Below, in pieces: positions 21,564 through 33,968 of a stretch of DNA of 64,000 nucleotides; within the stretch, counting starts at the first letter, position 1, and each line of letters opens with the position of its first letter. Both the position numbers and the translations under genes were made by a program. Source of the stretch: Gnetum montanum (lineage: Eukaryota > Streptophyta > Gnetopsida > Gnetales > Gnetaceae); the NCBI GenBank assembly GCA_015680685.1, contig MNCI01007854.1, positions 295,349 through 359,348 of the forward strand, given 5' to 3'. A model generated the notes under the pieces. That model searched no databases. It was given only the letters and a program-made list of their open reading frames with translations, and was not told where the DNA came from.

Positions 21564-24500
21564 ATGGGGTCCTCAGTGAAGAGAGAAAAGAGACCCCCAT
21601 CTTTTGCAGATTTCTTGGTGCAGTTCAGATGGGTTATTGTGATTCCTGTGGTTCTGCCGCTCTCGTTTCTGTTCTACCAGTACATCAAATTCCGGGCTGC
21701 AGTGAAGCAGATCCTCCATGGGAGAATGACGGAAGAGAAGCACAGAGCTGCTGTGAGGAAGGTACAGGACAGAATCAAGCAGAGGAGGCCTGCCAAGGAT
21801 GGGCTCATCTGCACTGCCAGACAGCCCTGGCTTGAGGTCTCCATGCGTGCCTCTGAACATAAAAGGTCCAGAAGATTTCCTGTTGATCTCTCTCATCTCA
21901 CCCAGGTAGGTACCTTTGATTGGCTGACTAATTGTTTGATTTGATTTGATTTTGGTATTTTGTGCTATTACATGATTTAATGTGTGTTTCGTGATTGGAA
22001 TCTTTGATTAGTATATGGGTTTTGTTTGAATGCATTTTGGGTGTATGCGATGGTGCCACGGATGTACTTTTTGATTCAGTACAACCCTGATAGAATTTTA
22101 TCTTCGGTTGTTACCGTTTTTAGTTACATGGATTGTGAGGTTTTTGTTTGTTATATTGTATCAGTTGGCATATTGGTTTGGAACTTTGAATCCATTGAAA
22201 CACAGCCTTGCCGTATCACTCTTCACAATCTTGATAGACAGACAATGACAAGCAACATGGCTGTATCCATTGTTTATTGCTGTAGCGGTATGCTTTTTAG
22301 GATTCTTGGTTGCAGTATGTTATCAATCCGCAGATTCGATCGATTCTGGGCTATCAGCATGTGTTATAGAATAGATTTGATGGGATGGGAAGAATGGAAC
22401 TACAGAGATTCACATCTATTCTATGTGACTTAGCACAACCCTGGTCCACTTATAATGAGGGCCCACATGGTCAAGAATTAAACACTCCTTATGATTCATC
22501 AAGTTCACAACCCTGATCAATCGCCGTTTATTGGCTACATTTGAAATTAGTTTGGTGCGCTCAATGGTTGTCTCTTGGATTTGAGTGTTAAATTTTATCA
22601 ACCATGTTTGGTGTTCTCTCGCATTTGAAAGCACTTTAGACTGTTAGAATGCTCTGTCATGCTCTTTGGGAGAAGAATCTGAAGGGTTGGAAGACCATAA
22701 GATTTGAGATATTCATGCAAAATATGAGGTTCATCGTAGCTCTGATCGAGTTGTGATCATTGGTTTTATTTTGGGGCATGCGATTCCTGTATAAATTATT
22801 AGATAGGCTTGTATGTTGGTGTAGTTAGGAGCTTCAAAACATTCACTACTGGACTAGGTTCGATAAAACCCTTTTATCCTCAGGAACTAAGGTAACCCAT
22901 TTAACGTAGAAAAGGATTTGGCATTTTCTTTATTAGGCTGTATACGCTTTAGCGGAGAAGTATATTTTTACTATGCTCAAAGCTTAGCATATCTCATTAG
23001 CATCGAGTTTATGAGTTGCGTAACTACAATCCAAATGCTCTAAACAAGTGAACTATGTCTTCACAAAATCTTATGTGATTTATGAACAAAGAGATGAAAT
23101 GAAATAGTTCTCTTTATTGAAGTTTATGACAGATTGCATACAAGGATTTATAGACTAGCCTATTTCAGGAAACAAACTAAAAAAGAAAACCAATCTCCTA
23201 GAAATCAGAAATGATAAAAACGGAAGCTGTAAATCAGGGAAAACAAACTCCACAAAAAACTGCAATTAATCCCACAAAATCAGGAATTTACTGAGTCCAC
23301 AAAATCAGGAATTTACTAAGTCTTTCCAACACTCCCTCTCAAGCTGGGAAATAGATATCTATCATTCCCAGCTTGCAAACTAAAGACTCAAAACTTGGTT
23401 TTGATAATGCTTTGGTGAGGATATCGGCCTCTTGATCCTCAGTAGGAATGTAAGCTAGGCTGATTCCTCCCGAGTCAATCTCATGCTTGATAAAGCTTCT
23501 ATCTATTCTAACATGCTTCATTTGATCATGTTGAACTGGCTTGTGGACAATGCTTATTGCTGATTTACTGTTATTGTAGAGCTTCATAGGACTTGAGAAT
23601 GAAATTTTTAGATCCTTTAGAAGTCTCTCAATCCAAATAAGCTCACACACTCCTTGAGCAATCACCCGGTACTCTACTTCAGCGCTGCTCTTTGCTACAA
23701 CTGACTGTTTCTTACTTCTCCATATCACAATATTTCCCCATAATTTTACACAATATCCAGTTGTGGATTTGCTATCTTCCACTGATCTGGCCTAATTTGC
23801 ATCAACAAAGCCTTCCACCTCTTGAGATTCACCTTTCTTGAACAAGAGTCCCCTGCTAGGAGATCCCTTTAGATATCTCAGTACATGATTGGCTGCCTCT
23901 AGATGTTGATTTGTAGGTGAATGCATAAATTGACTGATCACATTCACACTGTAGGCAATGTTAGGTCTAGTAAGTGAAAGGTGGATTAGTTTTCCTACCA
24001 AACATTGATACTGCTCACGGTCAATTGGGGAATCATTGTCTGTAACCTTTTGTTTCCAGTTCCTTTCCAATGGTGTGCTAGCCGGTTTACAACCTATTTT
24101 TCCTATCTCCTTAAGCAAATCAATAACATACTTTCTTTGGGTAACAAAGATCCCTTGTTTGCCTCTAGCGATCTCCATACCAAGAAAATACCTGAGGATC
24201 CCATGGTCCTTGACTTGAACAGTTTAATCTTCAACTCTGAAATCTCTAAGTGGTCATCACCGATAATCACGATATCATCCACGTATACAATGAGAATGGA
24301 CTTCTTTCCACTCGATGATTGCTTAGTGGAGATTGTATGATCAACCTTCCCTTGGGTGTATCCAAAACTCTGCAATGCTAAGCTAAATCCTGTGAACCAA
24401 GCTCTAGGAGATTGTTTCAAACCATACAAAGACTTCTTAAGCTTGCACACTTTGTTGCTTCCCATCTCAAATCCTAGTGGCATCTTCATAAACACTTCCT

Positions 24501-27500
24501 CCTCCAAATTTCCATTCAAAAAAGCATTCTTTACATCCATTTGGTAAAGATTCCATTCAAGATTTACAACAAGTGACAACAATACCTTGATTGAGTTCAT
24601 CTTAGCAACAGGGGCAAATGTTTCTTCATAGTCAATACCATAAGTTTGGGTGTATCCTTGAGCAACCAAGCGAGCTTTATACCTCTCTATCTCCCCATTA
24701 GGCCTGAACTTCACTATGAATATCCACTTGCAACCAACAACTTTCTTCCCACTAGGAAGATCAACTACCTCCCACATTCCATTCTCTTGAAGTGCTCTTA
24801 TCTCTTCTTCAATAGCTGCTCTCCATTTCGGATTCTGAAGGGCTTTCTGAATATCTTTTGGAATCTCCACATTGTCGAGGCTAGCAACAAATGCCTTGTA
24901 ATGATGAGATAGATTTGAGTAGGTTAGTTGCTGAGAGATGGGATGTTGGGTACAAGTTTGAACACCTTTCTTGAGAGCAACAGGAAGATCCAAATCATTA
25001 GATAACACCATACCTTCTTCCATGGTTTTAGGATCCTCCCTTGGTTTAGATAGTTGCACAGCATGGGGAGTCTCTGGTCTCCTTGAATAAACCATAATTG
25101 GTTTGGAGATGCTTGATTCTCCCCCTTGATTCAATTCGTGAGTCTCTGGTCTCCTTGAATAAACCATAATTGGTTTGGAGATGCTTGATTCTCCCCCTTG
25201 ATTCAATTCGTGAGTCTCTGGTCTCCTTGAATAAACCATAATTGGTTTGGAGATGCTTGATTCTCCCCCTTGATTCAATTCGTGAGTCTCTGGTCTCCTT
25301 GAATAAACCATAATTGGTTTGGAGATGCTTGATTCTCCCCCTTGATTCAATTCGTGATCACACTAATTTGAAGGGATTTGTTCAGGATGAGGATTGTCTG
25401 GTTTGGTTGGAGGTGGAGACTCGAATGAAGAATGAGACTCAGATGGAACAGATATGGGAAGTGAGATAGAGGGATCCCAATGGTCATCTTCACTCATGAT
25501 CTCCCCCTGAAGAGAACTATTGGGATAAAACATTTGATCTTCCAAAAAAGTTACATCATAAGTAACAAAGAATTTTCTGGAAGGGGGGGTGAAAGCATCT
25601 GTATCCCTTTTGAGATGGAGAGTAGCCAGTAAAGACACACTTAAAGGATTTGGGATCATATTTACTCTTTTGTGGGTGATGATTATAGACATATGCAATG
25701 CAACCAAACACTCTAGGAGAAAGAGAGTTAAGAATACAGACATGAGGATAGGTATCAAGCAGACAACTGAGAGGAGTTGAAAATTTAGAGTTTTGGATGG
25801 CATTCTATTTATAAGATAGGCTGCAGTTAACACTGCTTCTCCCCAAAAAGAGTTTGGAACATGACTAGTGAACATAAGAGCTCGGGCTACCTCTAGGAAA
25901 TGTCTATTTTTCCTCTTCTGTTGAGGGGTGCAGGTACAAGAACTATGATGAAACACTCCATTATCATTTAGGTATTGTGTCAGGTCATTTGTAAAATACT
26001 CTCTACCATTGTCAGTTCTCATAATTTGGATATTGGTTTGGAAGACATTTGAGATATGTTTGTGAAACTGCGTAACAATGGATTCAGTTTTTGATTTTTC
26101 TCTCATGAGATAAGCCCAACACACCCTTGCATGATCATCATAAACGTGATAAACCACTTAGAGCCTGTGAGAGTGGATTGATGAGCGGGACCCCATATGT
26201 CATCGTGTATAAGATGAAATGGCTTTGACACTTGATATGTATGGGAAGGATAATTTTTTCTAGTTTTTTTTGCACCAATACAATGTTCACACTGAAAATC
26301 TGAAAGATTTTTATTGATAAACAAAGTTGGATACAAAGATTTGAGATAAACAAAACTAGGGTGACCAAGGTGTCTGTGCCAAAGTATTATTTCTGAACTA
26401 GATGAGGTTGAAAGGGAGATGTTTTCACAAGATTGAATTTTTGAAGAAGAACCAGCACCATTGAGAATGTAGAGACCACGTTTCTCCTCAGCACTACCAA
26501 TCATCCTCCCTGAAGATAGGTCTTGGAACACACAGAGAGAAGGGAAAAATGTTACTGCACAATTTTGATCTTTTAGCAATTTGTTGATAGAGAGGAGGTT
26601 ATGCTTCAACTCTAGATCATAGTAAACAAATCTTAAATTCATCCCAGAAATATCAATTGACCCACAACCTACTACTCTTGACATGTTGCCATCAGCTACA
26701 GTGATCTTAATGTTATCATGACACTCCTTTAATTCCGAGAATAGACTCTTGTTTCCAGACATGTGATCTGAGGCACCTGTGTTAACAATCCACTTATCAT
26801 TTACATGGCAATATGTAAAACATGAAGTACTTAAATTACCTCTATGTGCAACTGAGGCTATGGGATTCTTTGATGATGTGTCAGCCTCCTTGAGCAGGTT
26901 GGGATTGCTCAATACTGAGGCAATAGATAAACAAAGTATATCTATCAAAGATTTGGAAGAAGAATTTTTTTTGGCCATATAACTTGGCTCTGATACCATG
27001 AACAAAGAGATGAAATGAAATAGTTCTCTTTATTGAAGTTTATGAAGGATTGCATACAAGGATTTATAGACCAGCCTTATTCCATATTTCAGGAACCAAA
27101 CTAAAAAGAAAACCAATCTCCTAGAAATCAGAAATGATAAAAACGGAAGCTATAAATCAGGGAAAACAAACTCCACAAAAAACTGCAATTAATCCCACAA
27201 AATGAGGAATTTACTCAGTCTTTCCAACAATTTAGTAATTGTTTTTCAATTTTATAAATAATTATTCAATCACGAACTCCTACCTGTTTAATGTATCTGT
27301 TGAACACTGTTTGAGTCTCAAGTTAGCACATTTGACAAGAGGATTCCTGAATTCTAGTAATTCTAGTCAGGATTTTTTAAGGTCATACAGTTGCAATCGT
27401 GTTGATCATGATATAACTGTTGTGTTGTTTAGAAGATTGTCAGACTAAAGCAATCTATATTAATTTCAGATTATTGGATTAAAGTGGGTCGACATCCTTA

Positions 27501-30500
27501 ATACCCTGACTAATATTATCGTCATATCTTGAACATTTCCGTTTGGGATCCTTTTATGAGTTCTCATTTCTTCATCACCCCGCTAAATCTTTATTAACAG
27601 TGAAATATTTTCTAGATTCGAAGCTGATGGAGTTCTAAGGTTCATTTTGAGATGCATATGTGGTGTTGTAAACAAACATTGTTCTCTAGATTTTTCTTGC
27701 TTTTATTATGATGTTTGTAAAAATTTGAATTCGGGTTTGTCTGAGCACGAGACTCTAAATAAGCTAGTTGTTAGTTTGGTTTTATTTTTACCCAATGTTG
27801 CCTTAGCTTTTTCAATAATTTTGAAGTAAGATATTTGTTGGTGATTGTAGATTGTTTGGGTTGACGTGGATAAGAGATTGATGAAATGTGAACCAATGGT
27901 TTGCATGTCAGAGGTTAGTGCTGCAGTGTTGCCATTGGGGTTTGCACCAGAGGTTCTGCCAGAGCTGGATGATCTTACAGTTGGAGGGGTTATCAACGGT
28001 TATGGAATTGAGGGTTCCAGTCACCTGTTTGGGCTTTTTTGTGATTCGTGTGTAGCTTATGAGCTCGTTCTTGCAGATGGATCTTTTGTTAGAGCAACTG
28101 CAGATAATGAATATTCAGATCTGTTTCATGCTGTTCCTTGGTCACATGGCTCCATTGGACTTCTGGTGGCTGCAGAATTTCGATTAATCCCTGTTAAGGA
28201 ATTCATGAAGGTTACCTACAAGCCCGTTAAAGGAACCCTAGATGAGATTGCAGAGGCGTACACCAATTGCTTGAACCCTGTATCCTCTCCTACTGGCCCA
28301 CAGGTATCGAATTTCCCTTTTTGCTTTCCCTTTTTAAACAATTTTTCTTTGTGAGACAGAGAACAGTATTTGTTGGTATATAGAGGGTGTCAAGAACCTT
28401 TTATTATAATGGAATCTATGTTGCTTTGGCATATTCTTGAAAGTGAGGATGCAGGTGTTAGGCATTCGACTATTTTAGTATGACTTTCCAACCATTTATG
28501 AATAATCCTGGTCAAATCGAACTAAGATAACGTTTTTTCAACAACTCTGGACAAGCCAAAGTTCTTTGTTGGACGAAGTTTGGCCTTTTACATTTATTGG
28601 AGACGTGTGTTTGTGGCAAGTCTGACTCTTGCTTAAATTGTTTCAATCTTCAACATTAAAATCTGTTCTTAAAAGTTGTGTGTCATGTTTTGCAGGTGCC
28701 TGATTTTGTAGAAACTATGATCTTTGATGATTCAAGAGCAGTGATAACAACAGGACAGTATGCAACAAAAGAGGAGGCCATGCGAAAAGGCGATGTTATA
28801 AACGAGATTGGGAAGTGGTACAAACCTTGGTTCCATGAACATGCTAAAACTGCTCTTACAAGAGGACTATTTGAAGAATACGTGCCAGCAAGACAGTACC
28901 ATCATAGGCATACCAGGTCCCTTTACTGGGAAGGTAGTCTTATTGTTCCGATGGGAAATCATCCACTGTTTCGGTTATTTCTTGGCTGGCTTATGCCTCC
29001 TAAGGTAGTCACCATTTTAACATTGATCTCCCATATCTCTTATTTGATTTTGATTTACCACATGTCAGAGACTTATGGCTCTGCCTTTTCAGGTGAGTTT
29101 GCTGAAACTAACAATGACTGAATCCCTGAGAAAGTATTACACTCAACGCCATGCTTGTCAAGATATATTGATTCCGATACGGAAGGTTGCCGATGCCCTA
29201 AAGTTTTGCCATGAGAATTTTGAGGTAAAAATTGGTTTTTCTATCTTCTTATTAGTGTTTTCAACGAAATGCATCAGTTTTAATATGGACCTGTTAGTGT
29301 GTTCATCCATGATATAGAATAGAGTAAGTTAAAGAAATACACAGCTAAGACAAAAACATAGGAGACCAGACACTCCTCTGTTATTAATCAGAAATTTCTT
29401 TTATTATCATAATAAACTTGTCATTATTGTGCATTACATCTGCGGAATGCTCTATGCAAAATCTAAAAGAGAATTCATTCATGGGATTTGCCATGGTTTT
29501 ACAATCTGATGCTAATCACCCTCTTTTGTCAATATGTTTTGATTAGTAAAGGTGAAAATCCCCTGCGCTTTGATCCAATCCAAATGCCTTAGACAAGTAG
29601 TCCTTCAAATGGAGAGGAAAAAATCATTGTAGAAGAAACTGACAAGAATGCATTAGTGTACTACTTACACATAATGCAGAATGGAGACTATTAGAAATGA
29701 GAGATACAGTGACAGTATTTTACCCGTGACTGTTGGAATAGGAAAAATTGCTGGGACAGAGCTTGGCTGGTTTTCATAATCTGTTATCGTTGTGAGAAGA
29801 AGTCTATACTGATTATTATGATTGAATTTAATTTTGTATTCTTTATGAAGTTCGGTGATCATAGGTTTTCAATTTTTTTTAATTTTTATTTTTTGATTGA
29901 CGGAGGGTAAAAAAAGAGAAAAAATAATAACAAAAAGATAATTCCATTTATAAAAGAACAAACAAAACAATATATAAAACTGCCATTCACATTCCTCTTA
30001 TAGAGATGTAACTAGACAAAATTGTTCCAATTATAATTCCTTGAAAATTTTGCAGCATTTTTCTAAAGAGCCAAAAGCAACAACCCACAGCGATGTTGGG
30101 TTCCATGAACTCTGCTGAAAAACTCTTGTCATACCACAAACCAAATAAACCATGGGGGTGCTATCCACACTTTAATGATTGTGTTATGCCAACAAAAAAA
30201 TCAATAGAATTAGCTGCAGGTGGTGACCTATGAGCAGTGCACCTGAACTCCTTTCAAATTTCCTGAATAAACAGACAAATTATAAACAGATGATTAGCAT
30301 TTTTTGTTGTTGAAAACAAAAGATACAACCTGGATCCTCCATAATGTTCTTCTATGCAAGATATTGACCAGTGGGCAATTTTCCATGAAGCACCTTCCTA
30401 TCAAAGATTCAAGGAGTAAAAATGAAATTTGGATGTCCATTGGATAGTGCGTTCTTTTCAGGGGGCATAAAGTGGTATAAGCATTTGTTGTGGAGTATTC

Positions 30501-31292
30501 TGATCTATTACACCATATACTCTGTTGATTATGCAAAGAAACATGCTGGCAAAATTAATGTCTTACAGATCTAAGTCCTTTCAAATTGAGGAAGGGTTAG
30601 TAATATTAAGAGCATTAACAAAATGAAGACCACCATACAAGTGCTTTTCTTTCATTCTTTTTATATACTAAAGGATACAAATTTTTAAAATTTCATAACT
30701 TTTGAAATGACGAAACACTATTGTTTTGATATGGAGCAGACATACCCCTTATGGATGTGCCCGCATCGTTTGCCAAAAAAGAGGATGGGCACCATGCTTG
30801 ACTGTGAACCTGACTATGAGAAAAATATGCACCCACTTGACACAGAGGATGCTCAAATGTGGACCGATATTGGCATCTGGACGGTTCCATATCCAGTACT
30901 GAGGAATGAAGTGTGGGATGGTGAACAAGCCACAAGAAATATGGAGAAATGGCTCAGGGACAATAACTCTTATCAATGCCTCTATGCTGTGGTAGAGCAG
31001 TCTGAGGAGGAATTCTGGAAAATGTTTGACAAAACACTATACGATCAAGTCCGCAAGAAGTATGGTTCCTACCTCAATAGAGACTTGGAAAAGTTTCTTT
31101 AATCTAATGGGCTGTTTTCTTTGTAAAATGTTTATAGCAGTTTGATTTGTTAATATGTTATTGGTGCATGCTTTTGTTGCTATCAGGTATGGAGCAGAGG
31201 GCAACTTTATGTCTGTCTACTACAAGATCTCCAAGTCCAAGAAAGATAAAGCAAATGTGGAATCCTCTGTTGCTGATAAAAAGCAGAATTAG
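21564..31292 (+). CDS. DWF1: Delta24-sterol reductase (DWF1/DIMINUTO/DHCR24 family)
   Basis: FAD-dependent reductase acting on the sterol side chain (in plants 24-methylenecholesterol to campesterol, upstream of brassinosteroids), an integral ER/microsomal protein. Six exons joined by GT/AG introns in consistent phase: 21564-21905, 27851-28303, 28696-29004, 29093-29224, 30740-31059, 31187-31292. They give 553 residues, close to the usual 560 or so. The start is the ATG at 21564 (MGSSVKREK). A membrane segment spans residues 22-42 (RWVIVIPVVLPLSFLF). The FAD-binding domain carries DDLTVGG at 154-160 and YGIEGSSH at 165-172. Later landmarks are WYKPWFHEHA, YHHRHTRSLYWEG, GWLMPPKVSLLK and FMSVYYK. 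Intron 1 (5.9 kb) holds a copia element and intron 4 a LINE fragment. No disabling change is seen. Several positions (VLPELDDL, AYELVLADGSFVRAT) look more like animal DHCR24 than canonical angiosperm DWF1. Confidence 0.9.
23093..23331 (-). repeat. 3' LTR of the copia element
   Basis: 239 bp, TGAACAAAGAG...TCCAACA. It carries an extra tandem copy of a 25 bp segment (TCCACAAAATCAGGAATTTA + CTGAG) that the other LTR has once. Confidence 0.88.
23339..26981 (-). pseudogene. Copia pol remnant: protease, integrase, RT, RNase H
   Basis: Minus-strand order: protease (WIVNTGASDHMSG, about 26780), GAG-pre-integrase (LWHRHLGHPSF, about 26370), integrase core (LIHDDIWGPAH, about 26190; then, after a frameshift, RTDNGREYF at about 26010), RT (KWIFIVKFRPNGEIERYKAR at about 24710; MDVKNAFLNG; LYGLKQSPRAW; IVYVDDIVI at about 24285) and RNase H (DSKSTTGYC, about 23775; AKSSAEVEYR; VRIDRSFIKHEIDSGGISL). 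The protease catalytic Asp is replaced by Asn. Integrase has lost a few residues after CTPQQ. Frameshifts near 26150, 25360 and 24200 and a stop near 23790 break it. No gag nucleocapsid zinc knuckle is present. Confidence 0.9.
25068..25355 (-). repeat. Four identical 72 bp tandem repeats in copia pol
   Basis: Copies at 25068, 25140, 25212 and 25284 are identical over 72 bp and keep the frame. They repeat a 24-residue unit (NQGGESSISKP..., YSRRPETHE) in the linker between integrase and RT. Confidence 0.95.
26983..26998 (-). promoter_or_regulatory. Copia primer-binding site
   Basis: The minus strand reads TGGTATCAGAGCCAAG immediately after the 5' LTR, complementary to the initiator tRNA-Met 3' end as in most plant copia elements. 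Confidence 0.85.
26999..27229 (-). repeat. 5' LTR of the copia element
   Basis: 231 bp, pairs with 23093-23331 and is followed by the target duplication ATTTA at 27230-27234. Confidence 0.88.
30040..30425 (-). pseudogene. LINE fragment (C-terminal zinc-binding region of the RT ORF) in intron 4
   Basis: One minus-strand frame reads KVLHGKLPTGQYL...KNIMEDPGCIFC, matching the pattern of the zf-RVT region at the end of plant non-LTR reverse transcriptases. Downstream sequence is decayed. It lies wholly inside the intron 29225-30739. Confidence 0.45.
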
Positions 31293-32619
31293 TTTTACTG
31301 ATTTAAGTGCTGTCTCCCCTGATTCTGAAACTTTGAGGCGGCAACAAGCTATTCAGTTACATTTTCTGCACCTCTTTGATCTCTAGATTGAGCCTGTAGT
31401 ATTTCTTGTTATTTTTTTGTTTGCTTCCCACATGGATGGATTCTGTTGAGACCTCTCAAGAATCTTCGGATCGCCTCACAAGATTTTGGTTTGTTTAACA
31501 GGTTTGTGAAGCCTGGGTGGCAATTTGTTTGTGTTTGGATAGCTAAGCAACAAAGATGCTAAAATGAGCCATCGGTTGCTGGGTTCTGTTGTCATACTTG
31601 AATTTATCTTTCTTATAAAAGCTTGTTTATGCTGTAATGATGCTATTCTTTCACGATGTTGGTGTGAGTAAATGTTAATAACGTTGGACTGCCATCTTGG
31701 CTGACTCAGTTATGATTGTTTGGCTAACGCGTTAACAGAGCGTCCTAATTAAGCGATTAGGAGGCAGAGCTCTCACAACTATGTTCATGACTTCTGACCT
31801 TCACATATTCGTGTAAGCATGTCTAATTGCACAGCCACTGTATTACATTGTGAACATTATGTTGTTTATGTAATGCTGATCTAATAGGTTAGATCATACA
31901 ACTTCTTGTAAGTCATAGGTTTGATCTGGATGGGAATGCTGAGAGACTTTGAGGGGAACGTCAAGGGACAAGCCAACCTGGGGGCATGGTGTGAGGCAGG
32001 CAGGCAGATAGCTTTCTCATCAAATCCTTTTTTTACCTTAATGGTCAACCTATGTAGATGGAAGAAAAATACTAAGAAGAATACCATGATGATATAATAG
32101 GGTATCAAGTAGACTGTCTAGATTAAGGCACTCTGATATAAAACTGTGTTGTGTAAAATGGTGTGAGGTAGACAGTACATAGATCATCATAAAATCTTTT
32201 GGCCTACTTTAAGAGGCATGGGATAAAGTCAAAACAGTCGTGATAGTAATAATAATAATCATATAGCTTTGCAGGGAAAGAACTCTGAATCAATAATTTT
32301 GTCATTATGTCCGTTTAGGAGATCAGTTAGCAATAATAGTAATCAAATCAAGGACAACGTGTGGGAGTGATTGGATTGAAATTGAGAGTGGAAAATGGAA
32401 GTGAGAATAGTTGAAAATAAATGAGTAACGATCTTCTTGAAATAAGAGTAGAATCACCAAGTCACAAGCACTTTATATATATAGAATTGGCATTGCCATG
32501 AGGCTAATCTGAGTTATGGGACTTTTTGTTTTTAAATTGCATGGTATCTTTAACTTTTCTATCTATCCTCATATTAGTTTTAATTTTTTAAATTTATTAT
32601 TATTATTTTTAATTTGAAA

Positions 32620-32860
32620 AATCAATGGATATCTTGCTGAGTAGGATCTTAGGAGGGGTGGTAGATGAATAAAAGCCTAATCTCTTCTATGCTCAAGCTC
32701 AACTACCATGGCTCTTGGATTTTGAGTATAACATGATCAAGAGGCTTAGTGCATACCCCATTGAGCAAGGTTGTGGGATGGCAAGTAGATAAGCAAAAGC
32801 CTAACCTCTTTTTGAGTGATTATGCCTAGACTTGATATCAAGCTTTTTAACTTGAGAAAC
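32620..32860 (+). repeat. Dispersed repeat family, copies 2 and 3
   Basis: Two degenerate copies in tandem: GGGGTGGTAGATGAATAAAA followed by GCCTAATCTCTTC, then GGGATGGCAAGTAGATAAGC followed by AAAAGCCTAACCTC and a segment ending ACTTGAGAAACAAGCAC. Confidence 0.45.
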
Positions 32861-33559
32861 AAGCACATTAAGACTTTTGGATTCCTAGTATATGACTTTT
32901 TATGAACATAAAGTCACAAGACTTTGTTTCTTATGTTACATAAAAATATAGGCTCAAAACTTTAGAAATTAAAAATGGAAGCATGTCTAGGACCATGTCA
33001 TAACAACAAATTTCATACTATATTCAACATTTTGTTTTTGGCAAGTTCTTACTTAAGTGGTATCCCACTCTATATGTGATTATGAGCTTGTCATGCTCAA
33101 TTTCAAAATGTAACTTCCTTTTTAGAGGCATCCTATACCTTTTTAAGATGCAATTAGCATTTACACCATCATCATTTTGACTAGTACAAAGTGCTAAATT
33201 AATGATATTCAATAAGTTCTTGAATGTAGAAAATGGCTTTGGTAAAGTTATTATTAGTATTCTACATTTCTAAATGTTATTATCTCAAGTAGAAATCTAA
33301 TATCAATGCTTACAAACATGTAGTGAACTCAAGCCAATGGTAACATTTGGAAACTACATCCCATGATCCAACTCTTTGAAATAAAAAATGAGCTTTCCTT
33401 TTGGCCTTGCTCTTAAAGCAAGCTCACAATGATCCTGGTCACTTTCAATGGCAAACAAGGCTCCTTTAACCATTGTCACCATTAATGATATGGATTTTTA
33501 AGCTTTATTATCAAAGTTTAGAGATACAAAACCATGAGCTAATTCACATGAATATTCCA

Positions 33560-33690
33560 TAGAATAGGATCCTCACCTAGAGGCTCAATGCATCATCTTG
33601 TTAAATGGTTTTGAAAAGGCAATTAGATGAACAAATAACCTCTTTTTAGGTGGCTACACCCATGTTCAAACCCAAGTCTTAAGACCTAAT
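33560..33690 (+). repeat. Dispersed repeat family, copy 4
   Basis: CACCTAGAGGCTCAATGCAT, then AACCTCTTTTTAGGTGGCTA and AAACCCAAGTCTTAAGACC. It is the best-preserved version of the unit in the window. Confidence 0.45.
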
Positions 33691-33963
33691 AAACAAGTAA
33701 ACTCAGGTTAAATTAAATCTAGAATTGATTTCAAATTACAATTTGTAACTTCTTGCATATAAATTTAACAATAAAAATATAATACAATTTTAGCATTCCA
33801 ATGCTCCAAGACTTACTTTGATGTTTAATTAGCATTCTCGTACAACACTACTTATATGATGATTCGTTATTCAGGTTTTACCAGCGTCCAAGCTTTAAGA
33901 AGGCATGCTTAAGCTTTATCGATTTGTGACAACCTACTACACCACAATTGGGCTATTTATAAA

Positions 33964-33968
33964 TGTAT
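33964..33968. repeat. Target duplication TGTAT of Tat-2 (left)
   Basis: Matches CGTAT at 51596-51600 in four of five positions; the C/T difference fits deamination of a CpG. Confidence 0.6.

Larger units (their letters stand above)
23093..27229 (-). mobile_element. Ty1/copia retrotransposon in intron 1 of the DWF1-like gene
   Basis: A 4.1 kb element with LTRs 23093-23331 and 26999-27229 (ends TG...CA), a perfect 5 bp duplication ATTTA (23088-23092, 27230-27234), a minus-strand initiator-Met primer site TGGTATCAGAGCCAAG, and a purine tract GAGAGGGAG before the 3' LTR. It is in the opposite orientation to its host gene, as is common for tolerated intronic insertions. The coding part starts at the protease; most of gag is missing. 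The two LTRs differ by several substitutions plus an 8 bp and a 25 bp indel, so the insertion is not recent. Confidence 0.92.
31293..33963. other. 3' flank of the DWF1-like gene and intergenic DNA
   Basis: No further gene recognised. Downstream sequence to about 31700 may include the 3' UTR. From 32600 on there are degenerate copies of a dispersed repeat. Confidence 0.4.

Noticed and set aside
21573-21896. Minus-strand open frame opposite DWF1 exon 1
   Set aside because: Shadow of a real exon.
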